A stretch of DNA of 64,000 bases, taken from positions 62,001 to 126,000 of the forward strand of contig NZ_JAGSPI010000010.1 of the NCBI RefSeq assembly GCF_020381325.1, given 5' to 3'. How positions within the stretch are numbered: position 1 is the stretch's first letter; each line of letters opens with the position of its first letter. Shown piece by piece: positions 47,686-57,145 of the stretch. The notes beneath the pieces were generated by a model that was not told the origin of the DNA, did no database searches, and saw only the letters and a program-made list of their open reading frames with translations. The DNA comes from Providencia vermicola. GTDB taxonomy: Bacteria > Pseudomonadota > Gammaproteobacteria > Enterobacterales > Enterobacteriaceae. A program made the position numbers and the translations under genes.

Positions 47686-47915
47686 TCAGCTCGAGCTTTT
47701 TTGTTCTGGGTATGGCCGCCTCGTCAGGCTTAGGAGCCCATCTCAGCAAACTTTCATTGACTGAAAAAACCGTTTATACCTAAGTAAAAAATTTACTGAG
47801 ATAGGCCCTTCTCGCCAAACCCAAGATCCTTAAAGGTGGCGTAGTATACGCTTTCAATCGTTTTCACTCAAGCCCAACAACGTAAAAGTTGTCATTTTTT
47901 AGGCAAAAAATGATT

Positions 47916-48581
47916 TTATAGCCACCCTCGTTCTGCAAAGGAGACGCATCGTTTGTGCCCAACAACAAAATGGTCAAGTAATTTCACCCCCATAATGGAA
48001 CAAGCGCTCTGGATCCGTTCAGTGACTTCTCTATCTGCGGCGCTGGGTTCAGGATTACCTGATGGGTGGTTATGCGCTAAAATGATTGAACTTGCATTCA
48101 TTTTTATTGCAAAACGAATAATTTCCCTTGGATGGACTTCAACTCGGTTTAATGTGCCCTTAAACATTTCTTCATAACAAATAATTTGATTTTGAGTATT
48201 TAAAAATAACACAATAAAGACTTCGCGTTCTTGTCCTGCAAACAAATCAAGCAACCTAGACTTTAAGAGATCAGGCCCACTCATTACGTCTTCATAAAGA
48301 AATTGCTCCGAAAAAAAACGACGAGCCAATTCACTAACAGCCTGTAACTGTGTGAACTTACAGCTGCCCATGCCTTTACATTGAGTCAGCTTCGTATAAT
48401 CAGCTTGAATTAATAAATACAAAGAACCAAACTCCTTAATTAGCCGCTCAGCAAGTTTCAAAACTGGCTCTCCTTGACTCCCCGTTCGCAAAAAAATCGC
48501 TAATAATTCGGCATCCGAGAGCGCCGCTGCGCCATAAGCAAGTAGCTTCTCTCTGGGCGGTAAATTTTGGTGTTCATTCAT
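47916..48581 (-). CDS. radC: RadC-family JAMM/MPN+ protein
   Basis: A 221-residue protein. N-terminal helix-hairpin-helix region (LTQCKGMGSCKFTQLQAVSE near 71) and C-terminal JAMM metallohydrolase-like domain with the full motif LAHNHPSGNPEPSAAD near 172 and the upstream Glu. The name RadC is historical: the proposed role in recombination repair is not supported and the biochemical role is unknown. The ATG at 48581 was chosen by alignment with MxxREKLL. It is divergent from coaBC. Confidence 0.93.
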   Translation of the reverse strand: MNEHQNLPPREKLLAYGAAALSDAELLAIFLRTGSQGEPVLKLAERLIKEFGSLYLLIQADYTKLTQCKGMGSCKFTQLQAVSELARRFFSEQFLYEDVMSGPDLLKSRLLDLFAGQEREVFIVLFLNTQNQIICYEEMFKGTLNRVEVHPREIIRFAIKMNASSIILAHNHPSGNPEPSAADREVTERIQSACSIMGVKLLDHFVVGHKRCVSFAERGWL

Positions 48582-48764
48582 GATATTATTCGTCCTTGAA
48601 TTCTCTCTTACCACCTTTATCGAGTTTTCAGTGAATCTCAATTGCGCTCATAAGGCTTTGCGTAGCGCTTCGCAAAAATAATAAGTTGATGCAAAATCGA
48701 GCGCGCCACCTAAACGTGCAATGTGGTAATATGCCGTTCATGTTGAGCAAAGTGGATAAAAATA

Positions 48765-49976
48765 ATGAATCAACTATCACTATTGGGTAAACAGATAGTT
48801 ATTGGTATCAGTGGGGGCATCGCCGCCTATAAAATTCCAGAACTAACACGTCGCTTACGTGACCAAGGCGCGGTTGTACGTGTCGTCATGACTCAAGGTG
48901 CGAAAGCCTTTATTACCCCTCTGACTTTACAGGCAGTCTCTGGCCATCCAGTCGCAGACGATTTATTAGACCCAGCGGCTGAAGCAGCAATGGGTCATAT
49001 TGAATTAGCAAAATGGGCTGACTTGATTATTTTAGCCCCAGCAACTGCTGATTTAATTGCTAGGCTTAATGCAGGTATGGCGAACGATTTACTCACCACA
49101 GTTTGCCTTGCTTCCGCCGCACCTATCGCTGTTGTACCAGCAATGAATCAACAAATGTATCGAGCCCGTGCAACACAAGATAATTTAATCAGATTGAAAC
49201 AACGCCAATGTATGATTTGGGGGCCGGATGATGGCAGTCAAGCTTGTGGTGATATTGGCCCAGGCCGCATGATTGACCCATCCGAAATTGTTCGTTTGGC
49301 TGGTGAATATTTCAATCCTGAGCTAGATTTACAAGGCATCAAGCTGATGATCACTGCGGGCCCAACCCGTGAAGATCTAGACCCAGTGCGTTTTATCAGC
49401 AATCACAGCTCAGGAAAAATGGGGTTTGCTATCGCGCAAGCGGCAAGCCAACGAGGGGCTGATGTGACATTAATTTCAGGGCCAGTTAACCTTCCTACAC
49501 CAATGGGTGTGAATCGAATTAATGTTATTAGTGGGCTAGATATGTATGAGCAGGTTCATCAATCTATCGCTGAGCAAGATATTTTTATTGGTTGCGCTGC
49601 TGTTGCGGATTACCGAGCCAAAACAGTTGCTGAAAATAAAATAAAAAAACAAGGCGATGAGTTCACGATTACACTGGTGAAAAACCCAGACATTGTCGCA
49701 AGTGTTGGGGCTCTTACAAAAAATCGCCCTTATGTTGTGGGATTTGCAGCTGAAACCCAAAATGTGGAAGAATATGCTCGCCAAAAACGACAACAAAAAC
49801 AATTAGATTTAATTTGTGCCAATGATGTTTCCCTTGCAGACAACGGTTTTAATAGCGATAACAACGCATTACACCTATTTGATGCCAACGGTGAGACTCG
49901 GTTGCCACATAGCAGTAAACTTGAATTAAGCCACTATTTACTTGACGAGATACTTCAACGTTATGAAAAAAATTGA
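48765..49976 (+). CDS. coaBC: Bifunctional phosphopantothenoylcysteine decarboxylase/synthetase
   Basis: A 403-residue two-domain enzyme of coenzyme A synthesis. The N-terminal CoaC flavoprotein (about 1-190) has ISGGIAAYK at 14-22, catalytic His in [12 protein letters not shown] and the substrate motif PAMNQQMY near 126. The C-terminal CoaB synthetase (about 191-403) has [20 protein letters not shown] and AAVADYRAK near 276. dut begins 14 bases before its stop, the same overlap type as in E. coli. Confidence 0.96.
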   Translation: MNQLSLLGKQIVIGISGGIAAYKIPELTRRLRDQGAVVRVVMTQGAKAFITPLTLQAVSGHPVADDLLDPAAEAAMGHIELAKWADLIILAPATADLIARLNAGMANDLLTTVCLASAAPIAVVPAMNQQMYRARATQDNLIRLKQRQCMIWGPDDGSQACGDIGPGRMIDPSEIVRLAGEYFNPELDLQGIKLMITAGPTREDLDPVRFISNHSSGKMGFAIAQAASQRGADVTLISGPVNLPTPMGVNRINVISGLDMYEQVHQSIAEQDIFIGCAAVADYRAKTVAENKIKKQGDEFTITLVKNPDIVASVGALTKNRPYVVGFAAETQNVEEYARQKRQQKQLDLICANDVSLADNGFNSDNNALHLFDANGETRLPHSSKLELSHYLLDEILQRYEKN

Positions 49977-50418
49977 CCTAAAAATCCTTGATAGCCGTAT
50001 CGGTAATGAATTTCCTTTACCAACCTATGCAACAACAGGTTCAGCAGGTTTAGACTTGCGCGCTTGTCTTGATGCACCTATTGATTTGGCGCCAGGTCAA
50101 ACAGAATTAATTCCAACAGGTTTAGCGATTCATATCGCTGATGAAAGTCTCGCTGCAGTTATTCTGCCTCGTTCAGGGCTGGGCCATAAACACGGTGTTG
50201 TACTCGGGAACCTGGTCGGGCTTATTGACTCCGATTATCAAGGGCAACTCATGGTTTCTGTTTGGAATCGTGGTGATAAAACCTTTACTGTTGAGCCAGG
50301 CGAGCGCATGGCACAAATGGTTTTTGTCCCTGTGGTTCAAGCTGAATTTAATATTGTTGATGACTTTGATGCAACGGAACGTGGTGCAGGTGGTTTCGGT
50401 CACTCAGGTCGCCAATAA
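49963..50418 (+). CDS. dut: dUTP diphosphatase
   Basis: A 151-residue trimeric dUTPase. All five motifs are visible: [12 protein letters not shown] (motif 1) at about 28-39, [11 protein letters not shown] (2), [15 protein letters not shown] (3), [10 protein letters not shown] (4) and [10 protein letters not shown] (5) near the C-terminus. It removes dUTP to prevent uracil in DNA and supplies dUMP. The start at 49963 aligns with MKKIDxKILD of E. coli. Confidence 0.97.
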   Translation: MKKIDLKILDSRIGNEFPLPTYATTGSAGLDLRACLDAPIDLAPGQTELIPTGLAIHIADESLAAVILPRSGLGHKHGVVLGNLVGLIDSDYQGQLMVSVWNRGDKTFTVEPGERMAQMVFVPVVQAEFNIVDDFDATERGAGGFGHSGRQ

Positions 50419-50445
50419 ATAAAATATTCTGATATTTAATATGCT

Positions 50446-50472
50446 ATATAGAGCCTACTTTAGGTTCTATAT
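50446..50472 (+). terminator. Hairpin after dut
   Basis: ATATAGAGCCTA pairs with TAGGTTCTATAT (one G-U pair) around a 3-base loop. Only a short T-run follows, so it is either a weak terminator or an mRNA 3' hairpin. Confidence 0.5.
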
Positions 50473-50634
50473 TTATGAATCAAAACAATCAGTCGCATAT
50501 TACTAAACAGGAAATTGTTCAAAATTTACTTATACTCTCTACATTTTTAAACCTATTTTGCTCTGTAAGTCTCTTTACTAAGAGCAAAATTTTGGATAGT
50601 TTGTTTTGCTGTTTTAGCAGGGGTCTTATTAGAC

Positions 50635-51234
50635 ATGGCAGAAAAAGCGACAACACAAAAACGTAACAGACGTGACGAGATCTTACAGGCTCTTGCGTTA
50701 ATGTTAGAAAGTAGTGATGGTAGCCAACGCATTACGACTGCAAAACTTGCAGCCACCGTTGGTGTTTCAGAAGCAGCGTTATATCGTCATTTTCCCAGTA
50801 AAATGAAAATGTTTGATAGTCTTATTGGGTTTATTGAAGATTCACTGGTCTCGCGTATCAATCTGATTTTAAATGATGAAAAAGATACCATCATTAGAAT
50901 TAAATTAATGTTAGCGTTAATTTTAGGGTTTTCAGAGAAAAACCCAGGCTTAACACGTATAATGACAGGCCATGCGCTCATGTTTGAGCAAGACAGGCTA
51001 CAAGACCGTATTAACCAATTGTTTGAGCGAATAGAGTCCCAATTGCGCCAAGTGTTAAAAGAGAAAAAAATACGTGATGGTCATGGTTTTATCCATGATG
51101 AGTCGCTACTTGCTTCTCAATTACTTGCTTATTGCGAAGGCATGTTATCGCGCTTCGTACGTTCAGAATTTCGTTACCGACCGACTGTCGAGTTCGAAGC
51201 GCGCTGGCCTTTAATTTTAGCTCAGTTACAATAA
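50635..51234 (+). CDS. slmA: Nucleoid occlusion factor SlmA
   Basis: A 199-residue TetR-family DNA-binding protein that blocks FtsZ ring assembly over the nucleoid. The N-terminal helix-turn-helix has [20 protein letters not shown] near 36, and the C-terminal half holds [10 protein letters not shown] near 178. It is strongly similar to E. coli SlmA over its whole length, with dut upstream and pyrE downstream as in E. coli. About 215 bases of upstream AT-rich sequence have no other convincing gene. Confidence 0.96.
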   Translation: MAEKATTQKRNRRDEILQALALMLESSDGSQRITTAKLAATVGVSEAALYRHFPSKMKMFDSLIGFIEDSLVSRINLILNDEKDTIIRIKLMLALILGFSEKNPGLTRIMTGHALMFEQDRLQDRINQLFERIESQLRQVLKEKKIRDGHGFIHDESLLASQLLAYCEGMLSRFVRSEFRYRPTVEFEARWPLILAQLQ

Positions 51235-51252
51235 CAGTTATTAGTACTACTC

Positions 51253-51287
51253 ACCCCGCCCGTTTTTTGGGCGAGGGGATTTTTTTA
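51253..51287. terminator. Terminator between slmA and pyrE
   Basis: CCCC and GCCC pair with GGGC and GGGG (one A bulge), with a T-rich loop and seven T residues after it on the plus strand. It ends slmA and overlaps the last bases of converging pyrE. Confidence 0.8.
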
Positions 51288-51926
51288 AATACCGTACTGT
51301 TCTCTATAAGCTTTCATCGCCACTAAGTGTGCTTCCATACCTTCTTGTTCAGAAAGATACGTAATCAAATCACTCATCGTAATGATTGAATAAACCTTGC
51401 AGTTATAGTCACGCTCAACTTCTTGTACAGCTGAGATTTCCCCTTTTCCTTTCTCTTGACGGTCTAAACACAACAAAACACCATTGAGAGTCGCTTTTTG
51501 CTGCTTAATAATTTCCATTGATTCACGAATTGCAGTACCTGCGGTGATCACATCATCAACCACAACAACACGTCCTTGCAGGGGGCTACCCACTAATACA
51601 CCACCTTCACCGTGATCTTTTGCTTCCTTACGATTAAAGCAATATGGCATATCGATATCATGATGCTCAGCCAATGCAACTGCCATTGTAGTTGCAATGG
51701 GAATACCTTTATAGGCTGGCCCAAAAATCACATCACACTCAATTGCACTCTCTTGTAGCGCTTGTGCATAAAAACGACCGACAAGTGCCAGATCACGCCC
51801 AGTATTAAATAACCCTGCATTAAAAAAATAAGGGCTTTTTCGACCTGATTTCAGCGTAAACTCACCAAATTTCAGTACCTGTTTTTTCATGGCAAGTTCA
51901 ATAAAATCGCGCTGATAGGCTTTCAT
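51285..51926 (-). CDS. pyrE: Orotate phosphoribosyltransferase
   Basis: A 213-residue pyrimidine biosynthesis enzyme (orotate plus PRPP to OMP). It has [20 protein letters not shown] at residues 23-42, [18 protein letters not shown] near 68, and the PRPP loop [20 protein letters not shown] near 121. It follows rph on the minus strand by about 120 bases, with an intervening terminator-like attenuator, as in E. coli. Confidence 0.97.
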   Translation of the reverse strand: MKAYQRDFIELAMKKQVLKFGEFTLKSGRKSPYFFNAGLFNTGRDLALVGRFYAQALQESAIECDVIFGPAYKGIPIATTMAVALAEHHDIDMPYCFNRKEAKDHGEGGVLVGSPLQGRVVVVDDVITAGTAIRESMEIIKQQKATLNGVLLCLDRQEKGKGEISAVQEVERDYNCKVYSIITMSDLITYLSEQEGMEAHLVAMKAYREQYGI

Positions 51927-52008
51927 TGGTCATTCTCCTCATTGATGACGATTATGTATATTCAATTTGTTATTTTGCTAATTGCGTTATAGGCCATTTA
52001 GCAGACAT

Positions 52009-52036
52009 AAAAAAGGCGACTTTTCAGCCGCCTATT
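52009..52036 (-). promoter_or_regulatory. Putative pyrE attenuator (intrinsic terminator after rph)
   Basis: On the minus strand GGCGGC pairs with GTCGCC (one G-U pair) over a TGAAAA loop and is followed by TTTTTT. It lies just after the rph stop and about 80 bases before pyrE. In E. coli an attenuator at this place, coupled to translation and sensitive to UTP, controls pyrE. The same control is inferred here. Confidence 0.75.
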
Positions 52037-52047
52037 TAAACATTAAT

Positions 52048-52761
52048 TTATTTCAGCGCTTCTCGCTGAGCTTCAAAAATGGTGTCGAGCCCCGTTTTTG
52101 CTAGTGCTAATAAAGCTAGTAATTCTTCATGGCTAAACGGTTCGCCTTCTGCGGTGCCTTGCACTTCAATCATACGGCCATCATCCATCATCACAACATT
52201 CATGTCCGTTTCTGCTGCAGAGTCTTCAACGTACTCAAGGTCGCAAAGCGCTTCTTGGTTCACAATTCCGACCGAAACTGCAGCAACCATCGACTTCAGA
52301 GGACTTTTTGCAATTTTCCCCTGAGCAACCATATTATTCAGTGCATCCACCAGTGCCACACATGCACCTGAAATCGCCGCTGTACGAGTACCGCCGTCAG
52401 CCTGGATAACATCACAATCTAAAGTGATGGTGAATTCACCCAATTTTTTCAGATCAACAGCTGCACGTAATGAACGGGCAATCAAACGTTGAATTTCCAT
52501 TGTACGGCCAGTTTGTTTACCGCGAGCCGCTTCACGTTGGTTACGTGAATTTGTTGCACGAGGTAACATGCCGTACTCAGCAGTTACCCAACCTTGACCT
52601 TGACCTTTTAAAAAGCGAGGTACACCCTCTTCAACCGTTGCATTGCATAACACCTTCGTGTCGCCAAACTCAATAAGAACAGAGCCTTCTGCGTGTTTTG
52701 TATAATTGCGCGTGATGGTAATCGGGCGCATTTCGTCCGCTTGTCTATCTGCTGGGCGCAT
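52048..52761 (-). CDS. rph: Ribonuclease PH
   Basis: A 237-residue phosphorolytic 3'-exoribonuclease that trims tRNA precursors. It is intact: [20 protein letters not shown] near 18, [20 protein letters not shown] near 84, [20 protein letters not shown] near 114 and [18 protein letters not shown] near 177. Some E. coli K-12 strains carry a frameshift in this gene; none is seen here. It is divergent from yicC with about 120 bases between. Confidence 0.96.
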   Translation of the reverse strand: MRPADRQADEMRPITITRNYTKHAEGSVLIEFGDTKVLCNATVEEGVPRFLKGQGQGWVTAEYGMLPRATNSRNQREAARGKQTGRTMEIQRLIARSLRAAVDLKKLGEFTITLDCDVIQADGGTRTAAISGACVALVDALNNMVAQGKIAKSPLKSMVAAVSVGIVNQEALCDLEYVEDSAAETDMNVVMMDDGRMIEVQGTAEGEPFSHEELLALLALAKTGLDTIFEAQREALK

Positions 52762-52883
52762 GGTGTTATCTCCGTTATCAACTCAAATTGGGACGCATTA
52801 TACGTCCTTAAAACGATAATGCCTATCCTGTCATCTCTCATAGCGTTATAATCCCATTATCTTATCGATAATAGGAACGAATT

Positions 52884-53747
52884 ATGATCCGTAGTATGAC
52901 CGCTTTTGCCCGCCGTGATATCAAGGGTGAATGGGGGAATGCGGCCTGGGAGCTGCGTTCCGTAAACCAACGTTATTTAGAAACGTATATCCGTTTACCT
53001 GAGCAATTCAGAAGCCTTGAACCCGTTATTCGTGAACGCCTTCGTTCACGCTTAACGCGCGGAAAAGTGGAGTGTAACCTGCGTTTTGAATTAGACGGTG
53101 CAAACCGGGGCGAATTAATTCTCAATGAACAATTAGCCCGCCAATTAATTAGCGCAGCAAATTGGGTCAAAAATTACAGCCACGAAGGTGAAATCAACCC
53201 GCTAGAGATTTTACGTTGGCCAGGTGTGATGTCGGCTGGCGAGCAAGATTTAGATGCCATCAGTGAACAGTTAATGGCGGGTTTAGATGAAACTATCGAT
53301 GCTTTTATCCAAAGCCGAGAAGCGGAAGGTGCTTCATTGCATGCCTTAATTGAACAACGCCTTGATGGTGTTTTAGTTGAAGTGGCAAAAGTTCGTCAAC
53401 ATATGCCAGAAATTCTGCAATGGCAGCGCGATCGCCTTCAAAGTAAGCTCGAAGAAGCGGAAATCCAACTGGATAATAACCGCTTAGAACAGGAGCTCAT
53501 TTTGCTCGCCCAACGTGTTGATGTTGCTGAGGAATTGGATAGATTAGAAGCCCACGTTAAAGAAACGCGTAATATCTTGAAGAAAAAAGAAGCCAATGGC
53601 CGCCGCCTTGACTTTATGATGCAAGAATTTAACCGTGAGTCGAATACGTTAGCCTCAAAATCGATTAATAGCGAAGTCACCACTTCCGCCGTTGAACTGA
53701 AAGTATTAATCGAACAAATGAGAGAACAAATTCAGAATATTGAATAA
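52884..53747 (+). CDS. yicC: YicC-family endoribonuclease
   Basis: A 287-residue YicC-like protein: MIRSMTAFARRDIKGEWGNA at the start, LRSVNQRYLETYIRLPEQFR near 24 and ESNTLASKSINSEVTTSAVE near 253, the conserved C-terminal DUF1732 part. YicC proteins are endoribonucleases linked in E. coli to turnover of the small RNA RyhB. It is divergent from rph, the same layout as E. coli, and a strong terminator follows. Confidence 0.94.
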   Translation: MIRSMTAFARRDIKGEWGNAAWELRSVNQRYLETYIRLPEQFRSLEPVIRERLRSRLTRGKVECNLRFELDGANRGELILNEQLARQLISAANWVKNYSHEGEINPLEILRWPGVMSAGEQDLDAISEQLMAGLDETIDAFIQSREAEGASLHALIEQRLDGVLVEVAKVRQHMPEILQWQRDRLQSKLEEAEIQLDNNRLEQELILLAQRVDVAEELDRLEAHVKETRNILKKKEANGRRLDFMMQEFNRESNTLASKSINSEVTTSAVELKVLIEQMREQIQNIE

Positions 53748-53771
53748 TCTCTCTGACTGTCATTCATGACT

Positions 53772-53810
53772 AAGCCAATTAATGCTCTGTGTAAATTGGC
53801 TTTTTTTTAT
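53772..53810 (+). terminator. Terminator after yicC
   Basis: AAGCCAATT (53772-53780) pairs with AATTGGCTT (53794-53802) around a 13-base loop, followed by a run of T residues. Confidence 0.9.
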
Positions 53811-53989
53811 TTTACTGAAATATCCAAATAACCTGAAATAGGTGGGAAACTCCGCAATTTTGGAATGAAAATCGCATAAACTGCCTTAAAAATCCTATTT
53901 TTTGAAAATCCCTAGGCGCTCAAATAATCTCCACGATAAACTATCTTTCTTCCCCCAAAAAATCACTTACTCAAAAATTGGAGAGTCAA

Positions 53990-54817
53990 ATGGTGCCACA
54001 ACAGCCTTTTGAAGATATTAGAAAAACGGATAATTCGGGAAATGAATACTGGTCAGCAAGAGAACTCGCTCCCTTACTCGATTATAAAGAATGGCGTAAC
54101 TTTCAAAGAGTTCTCAATAAAGCAATGCAAGCTTGTGAAGCTAGTCATCAAGCCCCCTCAGACCATTTTGTTAGCATCAACAAAATGGTCACTTTAGGCT
54201 CTGGAGCACAACGTGAATTAGATGATATTAACCTCTCACGTTACGCCTGCTACCTTGTCGTTCAAAATGGCGATCCTAGTAAACCCGTTATTGCTGCTGG
54301 GCAAACCTATTTTGCACTACAAACAAGACGCCAAGAGCTCAACGATAACGCCTCATTTAAGCAATTGAAAGAGGATGAGAAACGATTATTTTTACGTAAT
54401 GAACTGAAAGAACACAATAAACTACTTGTTGAAACAGCACAACAAGCAGGTGTCTCAACGGGCATTGATTTTGCTGTTTTTCAAAATCATGGTTATCGTG
54501 GGTTGTATGGTGGGCTTGACCAAAAAGGTATTCACCAACAGAAAGGTTTAAAAAAATCGCAAAAAATACTCGACCATATGGGTTCAACAGAACTTGCGGC
54601 CAACTTGTTTAGAGCAACTCAAACAGATGAAAAGCTCAAACGAGATAACATCCAAAGTAAAACAGAAGCGAATCAAACTCACTTTGAAGTGGGCCAAAAA
54701 GTGAGAGAAACCATTAAAGAACTTGGCGGTACCATGCCAGAAAATCTGCCAACCCCAGAAAAAAGCATAAGACAACTCGCTCAAAAAGAGGCGAAAAAAA
54801 AGAAAATTGATAAATAA
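53990..54817 (+). CDS. dinD: DNA damage-inducible protein D (DinD)
   Basis: A 275-residue protein highly similar to E. coli DinD: YWSARELAPLLDYKEWRNFQ near 18 (BRO/Bro-N-like fold), LSRYACYLVVQNGDPSKPVI near 80 and DHMGSTELAANLFRATQTDE near 190. E. coli DinD is LexA-regulated and reported to inhibit RecA strand exchange. Here the upstream 180 bases show no CTGT-N8-ACAG box by eye, so SOS control is uncertain. The ATG at 53990 has a GGAGAG site; a TTG at 53978 is in frame. Next to yicC as in E. coli. Confidence 0.93.
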   Translation: MVPQQPFEDIRKTDNSGNEYWSARELAPLLDYKEWRNFQRVLNKAMQACEASHQAPSDHFVSINKMVTLGSGAQRELDDINLSRYACYLVVQNGDPSKPVIAAGQTYFALQTRRQELNDNASFKQLKEDEKRLFLRNELKEHNKLLVETAQQAGVSTGIDFAVFQNHGYRGLYGGLDQKGIHQQKGLKKSQKILDHMGSTELAANLFRATQTDEKLKRDNIQSKTEANQTHFEVGQKVRETIKELGGTMPENLPTPEKSIRQLAQKEAKKKKIDK

Positions 54818-54824
54818 CGTCTAT

Positions 54825-54862
54825 GTTAAATCTAGAAATACGTCAGCATTTCTAGATTTAAC
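54825..54862. terminator. Perfect 15-bp hairpin after dinD
   Basis: GTTAAATCTAGAAAT (54825-54839) pairs perfectly with ATTTCTAGATTTAAC (54848-54862) around an 8-base loop. The following sequence has no T-run, so function as a classic terminator is uncertain. The rest of the 54863-55028 gap holds no visible gene. Confidence 0.6.
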
Positions 54863-55028
54863 TATTTCCCACGGCAACAAACGCTTAATTTACCCATGCG
54901 CCCTAAAAAACATAGTGCATTGATTAATAACAAATTAATCTTTGATAATTGTTTTATCGAAAAAACATGAGCCCGCTCATAAATCCACCAAATGTTTTGA
55001 TTTCAATCACAGATAACAAAACAGATCT

Positions 55029-55073
55029 TTGACAGGCCAATAACGGGTTATTAACATCCATCTTGTATACAAG
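55029..55073 (+). promoter_or_regulatory. Promoter and GntR-type operator of the transporter operon
   Basis: TTGACA (55029-55034), a 17-base spacer and TAACAT (55052-55057) form a good sigma-70 promoter. A perfect palindrome, CTTGTATACAAG (55062-55073), lies where transcription should start. A near copy precedes the GntR/FCD regulator gene at 58039, so I infer repression by that regulator. Confidence 0.7.
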
Positions 55074-55136
55074 TTGAATTCAATATAAATACAATAAAAT
55101 TAATTACCTCTACAGACCAATAAAAAAGGTAAGACT

Positions 55137-56447
55137 ATGTCATACAAAGACTCTGTGATAGCACCTACAGCAAAAGACACACCAGGGCGTTTACGCTGGG
55201 GTTTAGCAGCAATATTTTTTATTATCGGTTTGATTGCCTATATGGATCGCGCCAATATTTCCATTGTTGCGGAACATATGATGACCGATTTAGGTATGAG
55301 TAAAGTCCAATTTGGTTTTTTAGGCGCATTATTTTCTCTTGGTTATGCATTGGCACAAATTCCAAGTGGAATATTAGCGGAACGCTTTGGTAGTCGGTTA
55401 ATTGCGACAATAAGCTTATATGTTTGGTCCGCATTTACCATTCTAACGGTGGTTGCACCGACTTACCTCTGGTTATGTATCGTTCGTTTTTTCTTTGGTG
55501 TTGGTGAGGCTCCTCTATACCCTTCAAATGCTGTCTTTAATACTTGGTGGTTTCGTCAAAATGAAAAAGCCAGAGCAGCAAGCTTCTTATTGGCAGGCTC
55601 TTATTTTGGCCCAGTCATCGCTCCTACCCTTACTGTTTTCATTATGATTTCTTTCGGTTGGCACGCTGTTTTCTACATCTTTGGAGTCATTGGTATTTTA
55701 ATTGGTTTAATCTGGTACTTCTGCGCTCGCAATAAACCAGAACAGCACCCTAAGATTTCACAAAGCGAAATCGCATTTATACAAAGTGGCCGAACAATCA
55801 GTGAGAATGGCGGTGAAGATGTCAAAGCTCCATGGCGTAAGTTCATGAAAGAGCGTCCATTTTGGGCTGTAGGCTTTCAATACTTTTTTGTCGCCTATAT
55901 GACTACGTTATTTATGATTTGGTTACCAACTTACCTCCAAGAAGCACGCGGATTTTCACTAACTCAAATGGGTGTTGCGGCAAGTTTCCCATGGTTAGCC
56001 ATTTGTATTGCTGTGCTTACCGCGGGTTCAGTATCTGACTGGCTACTCAATAAAGGCTACTCCCAATTAGTGGCAAGGGGCTACATCGCCATTACTGGTT
56101 TTATCCTGTTTATTGTTGGGATTTGTGGTGCTGCTCAAACGGAGAGCGCTGTTGCAAGTGTCGCATGGCTAACCCTTGCCCTTGGTGCTTTAGGCCTGCC
56201 CGTTGTGACGTCGTGGGCAATCGCTGCTGATAAAGGCCGTCAATATGCGGGATCAGTAAGTGGATGGATGAATCTGTGGGGCAATTTGGGTGGTGTTATT
56301 TCTCCAATTTTATGCGGCTGGCTTGCCCAACACTTTGGGTGGACAGTTGCCTTACTTTTCAACGTGATACCGATTAGTTTAGCCATTATTTGCTGGTTCT
56401 TCATTCAACCTGATAAGCCTCTAGCAGCGGCTGTAAACCAAGATTAG
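55137..56447 (+). CDS. MFS transporter, anion:cation symporter (ACS) family
   Basis: A 436-residue, 12-helix permease of the ACS branch that includes GudP/GarP and DgoT. It has LIAYMDRANISIVAEHMMTD near 35, the MFS loop 2-3 motif AERFGSRL near 81, RFFFGVGEAPLYPSNAVFNT near 117 and AWAIAADKGRQYAGSVSGWM near 360. It likely imports an organic anion used by the following enzymes. It is 23 bases or so from the next gene in the same direction, with an AAGG-type site before its ATG. Confidence 0.85.
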   Translation: MSYKDSVIAPTAKDTPGRLRWGLAAIFFIIGLIAYMDRANISIVAEHMMTDLGMSKVQFGFLGALFSLGYALAQIPSGILAERFGSRLIATISLYVWSAFTILTVVAPTYLWLCIVRFFFGVGEAPLYPSNAVFNTWWFRQNEKARAASFLLAGSYFGPVIAPTLTVFIMISFGWHAVFYIFGVIGILIGLIWYFCARNKPEQHPKISQSEIAFIQSGRTISENGGEDVKAPWRKFMKERPFWAVGFQYFFVAYMTTLFMIWLPTYLQEARGFSLTQMGVAASFPWLAICIAVLTAGSVSDWLLNKGYSQLVARGYIAITGFILFIVGICGAAQTESAVASVAWLTLALGALGLPVVTSWAIAADKGRQYAGSVSGWMNLWGNLGGVISPILCGWLAQHFGWTVALLFNVIPISLAIICWFFIQPDKPLAAAVNQD

Positions 56448-56488
56448 TTTTACTCATACACTCTAATATAATGAATAAAAGGTGCCCT

Positions 56489-57136
56489 ATGTTTACGTTA
56501 AATCCTCGAATTACCTGTTTTAGCCAAGAAGTGATCGAAAGCTGCCGCGATGTTTGCCCGTCAACAATTGGCCATATGACCGATTTTGGCTTCATCAAAA
56601 CACTACGCCCGCAAATTGAAAAAAACCAGTTCATTGGCCACGCGGTGACTGTACGAATTCCACATATGGACTCTTCAGCAGTACATAAAGTCTTTGATAT
56701 TGTTCAAGAAGGTGATGTTGTTTGCATTGATATGTCAGGAGATTATGACCGCGCCTGTTGGGGTGAGATGGTGTCCTATATGGCGCGAGCCAAAAAAATC
56801 GCTGGGGCTGTTATCGATGGTTGCGTAACTGATATCAAAGCGCTGCGTGAGATTGGTGTCCCTGTATTTGCTCGCAAAGTCAGCCCGCTAACAACTCGAA
56901 TTCTGGGGATTGAAGGCGCAATCAATGTGCCAATCAGTGTCGATGGCGTCACTATCCACCCAGGCAATTTAATTATTGCAGATGGCGATGGCATTTTAGT
57001 CGCTGATGAAGTGACATTGCAAGAATACCGCCAACACGCACTTAACGCACAACATGCTGAAATTGATGTCAAAAAACGCATTGATGCGGGTGAAACCTTA
57101 GCCGCTATTTCAGGCGCTGCAAAATATTTCGAATAA
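56489..57136 (+). CDS. RraA-fold protein (HMG-aldolase/oxaloacetate decarboxylase family, atypical)
   Basis: A 215-residue RraA-like protein. It shows VCPSTIGHMTDFGFIKTLRP near 22 and GDVVCIDMSGDYDRACWGEM near 75. AGAVIDGCVTDIKALREIGV near 104 stands where active aldolases carry DGxxRD, so the pyruvate-binding arginine is replaced by threonine. Family members are 4-hydroxy-4-methyl-2-oxoglutarate aldolases, oxaloacetate decarboxylases or RNase E inhibitors. Its location with a transporter and an amidase favours a catabolic enzyme, but the missing arginine makes classical aldolase activity doubtful. The ATG at 56489 (AAGGTG upstream) is preferred over 56471. Confidence 0.75.
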   Translation: MFTLNPRITCFSQEVIESCRDVCPSTIGHMTDFGFIKTLRPQIEKNQFIGHAVTVRIPHMDSSAVHKVFDIVQEGDVVCIDMSGDYDRACWGEMVSYMARAKKIAGAVIDGCVTDIKALREIGVPVFARKVSPLTTRILGIEGAINVPISVDGVTIHPGNLIIADGDGILVADEVTLQEYRQHALNAQHAEIDVKKRIDAGETLAAISGAAKYFE

Positions 57137-57145
57137 GGAGCAAAC

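Noticed and set aside
50475-50666. 63-codon open frame between dut and slmA
   Set aside because: It overlaps the slmA start in another frame and has no recognisable domain.
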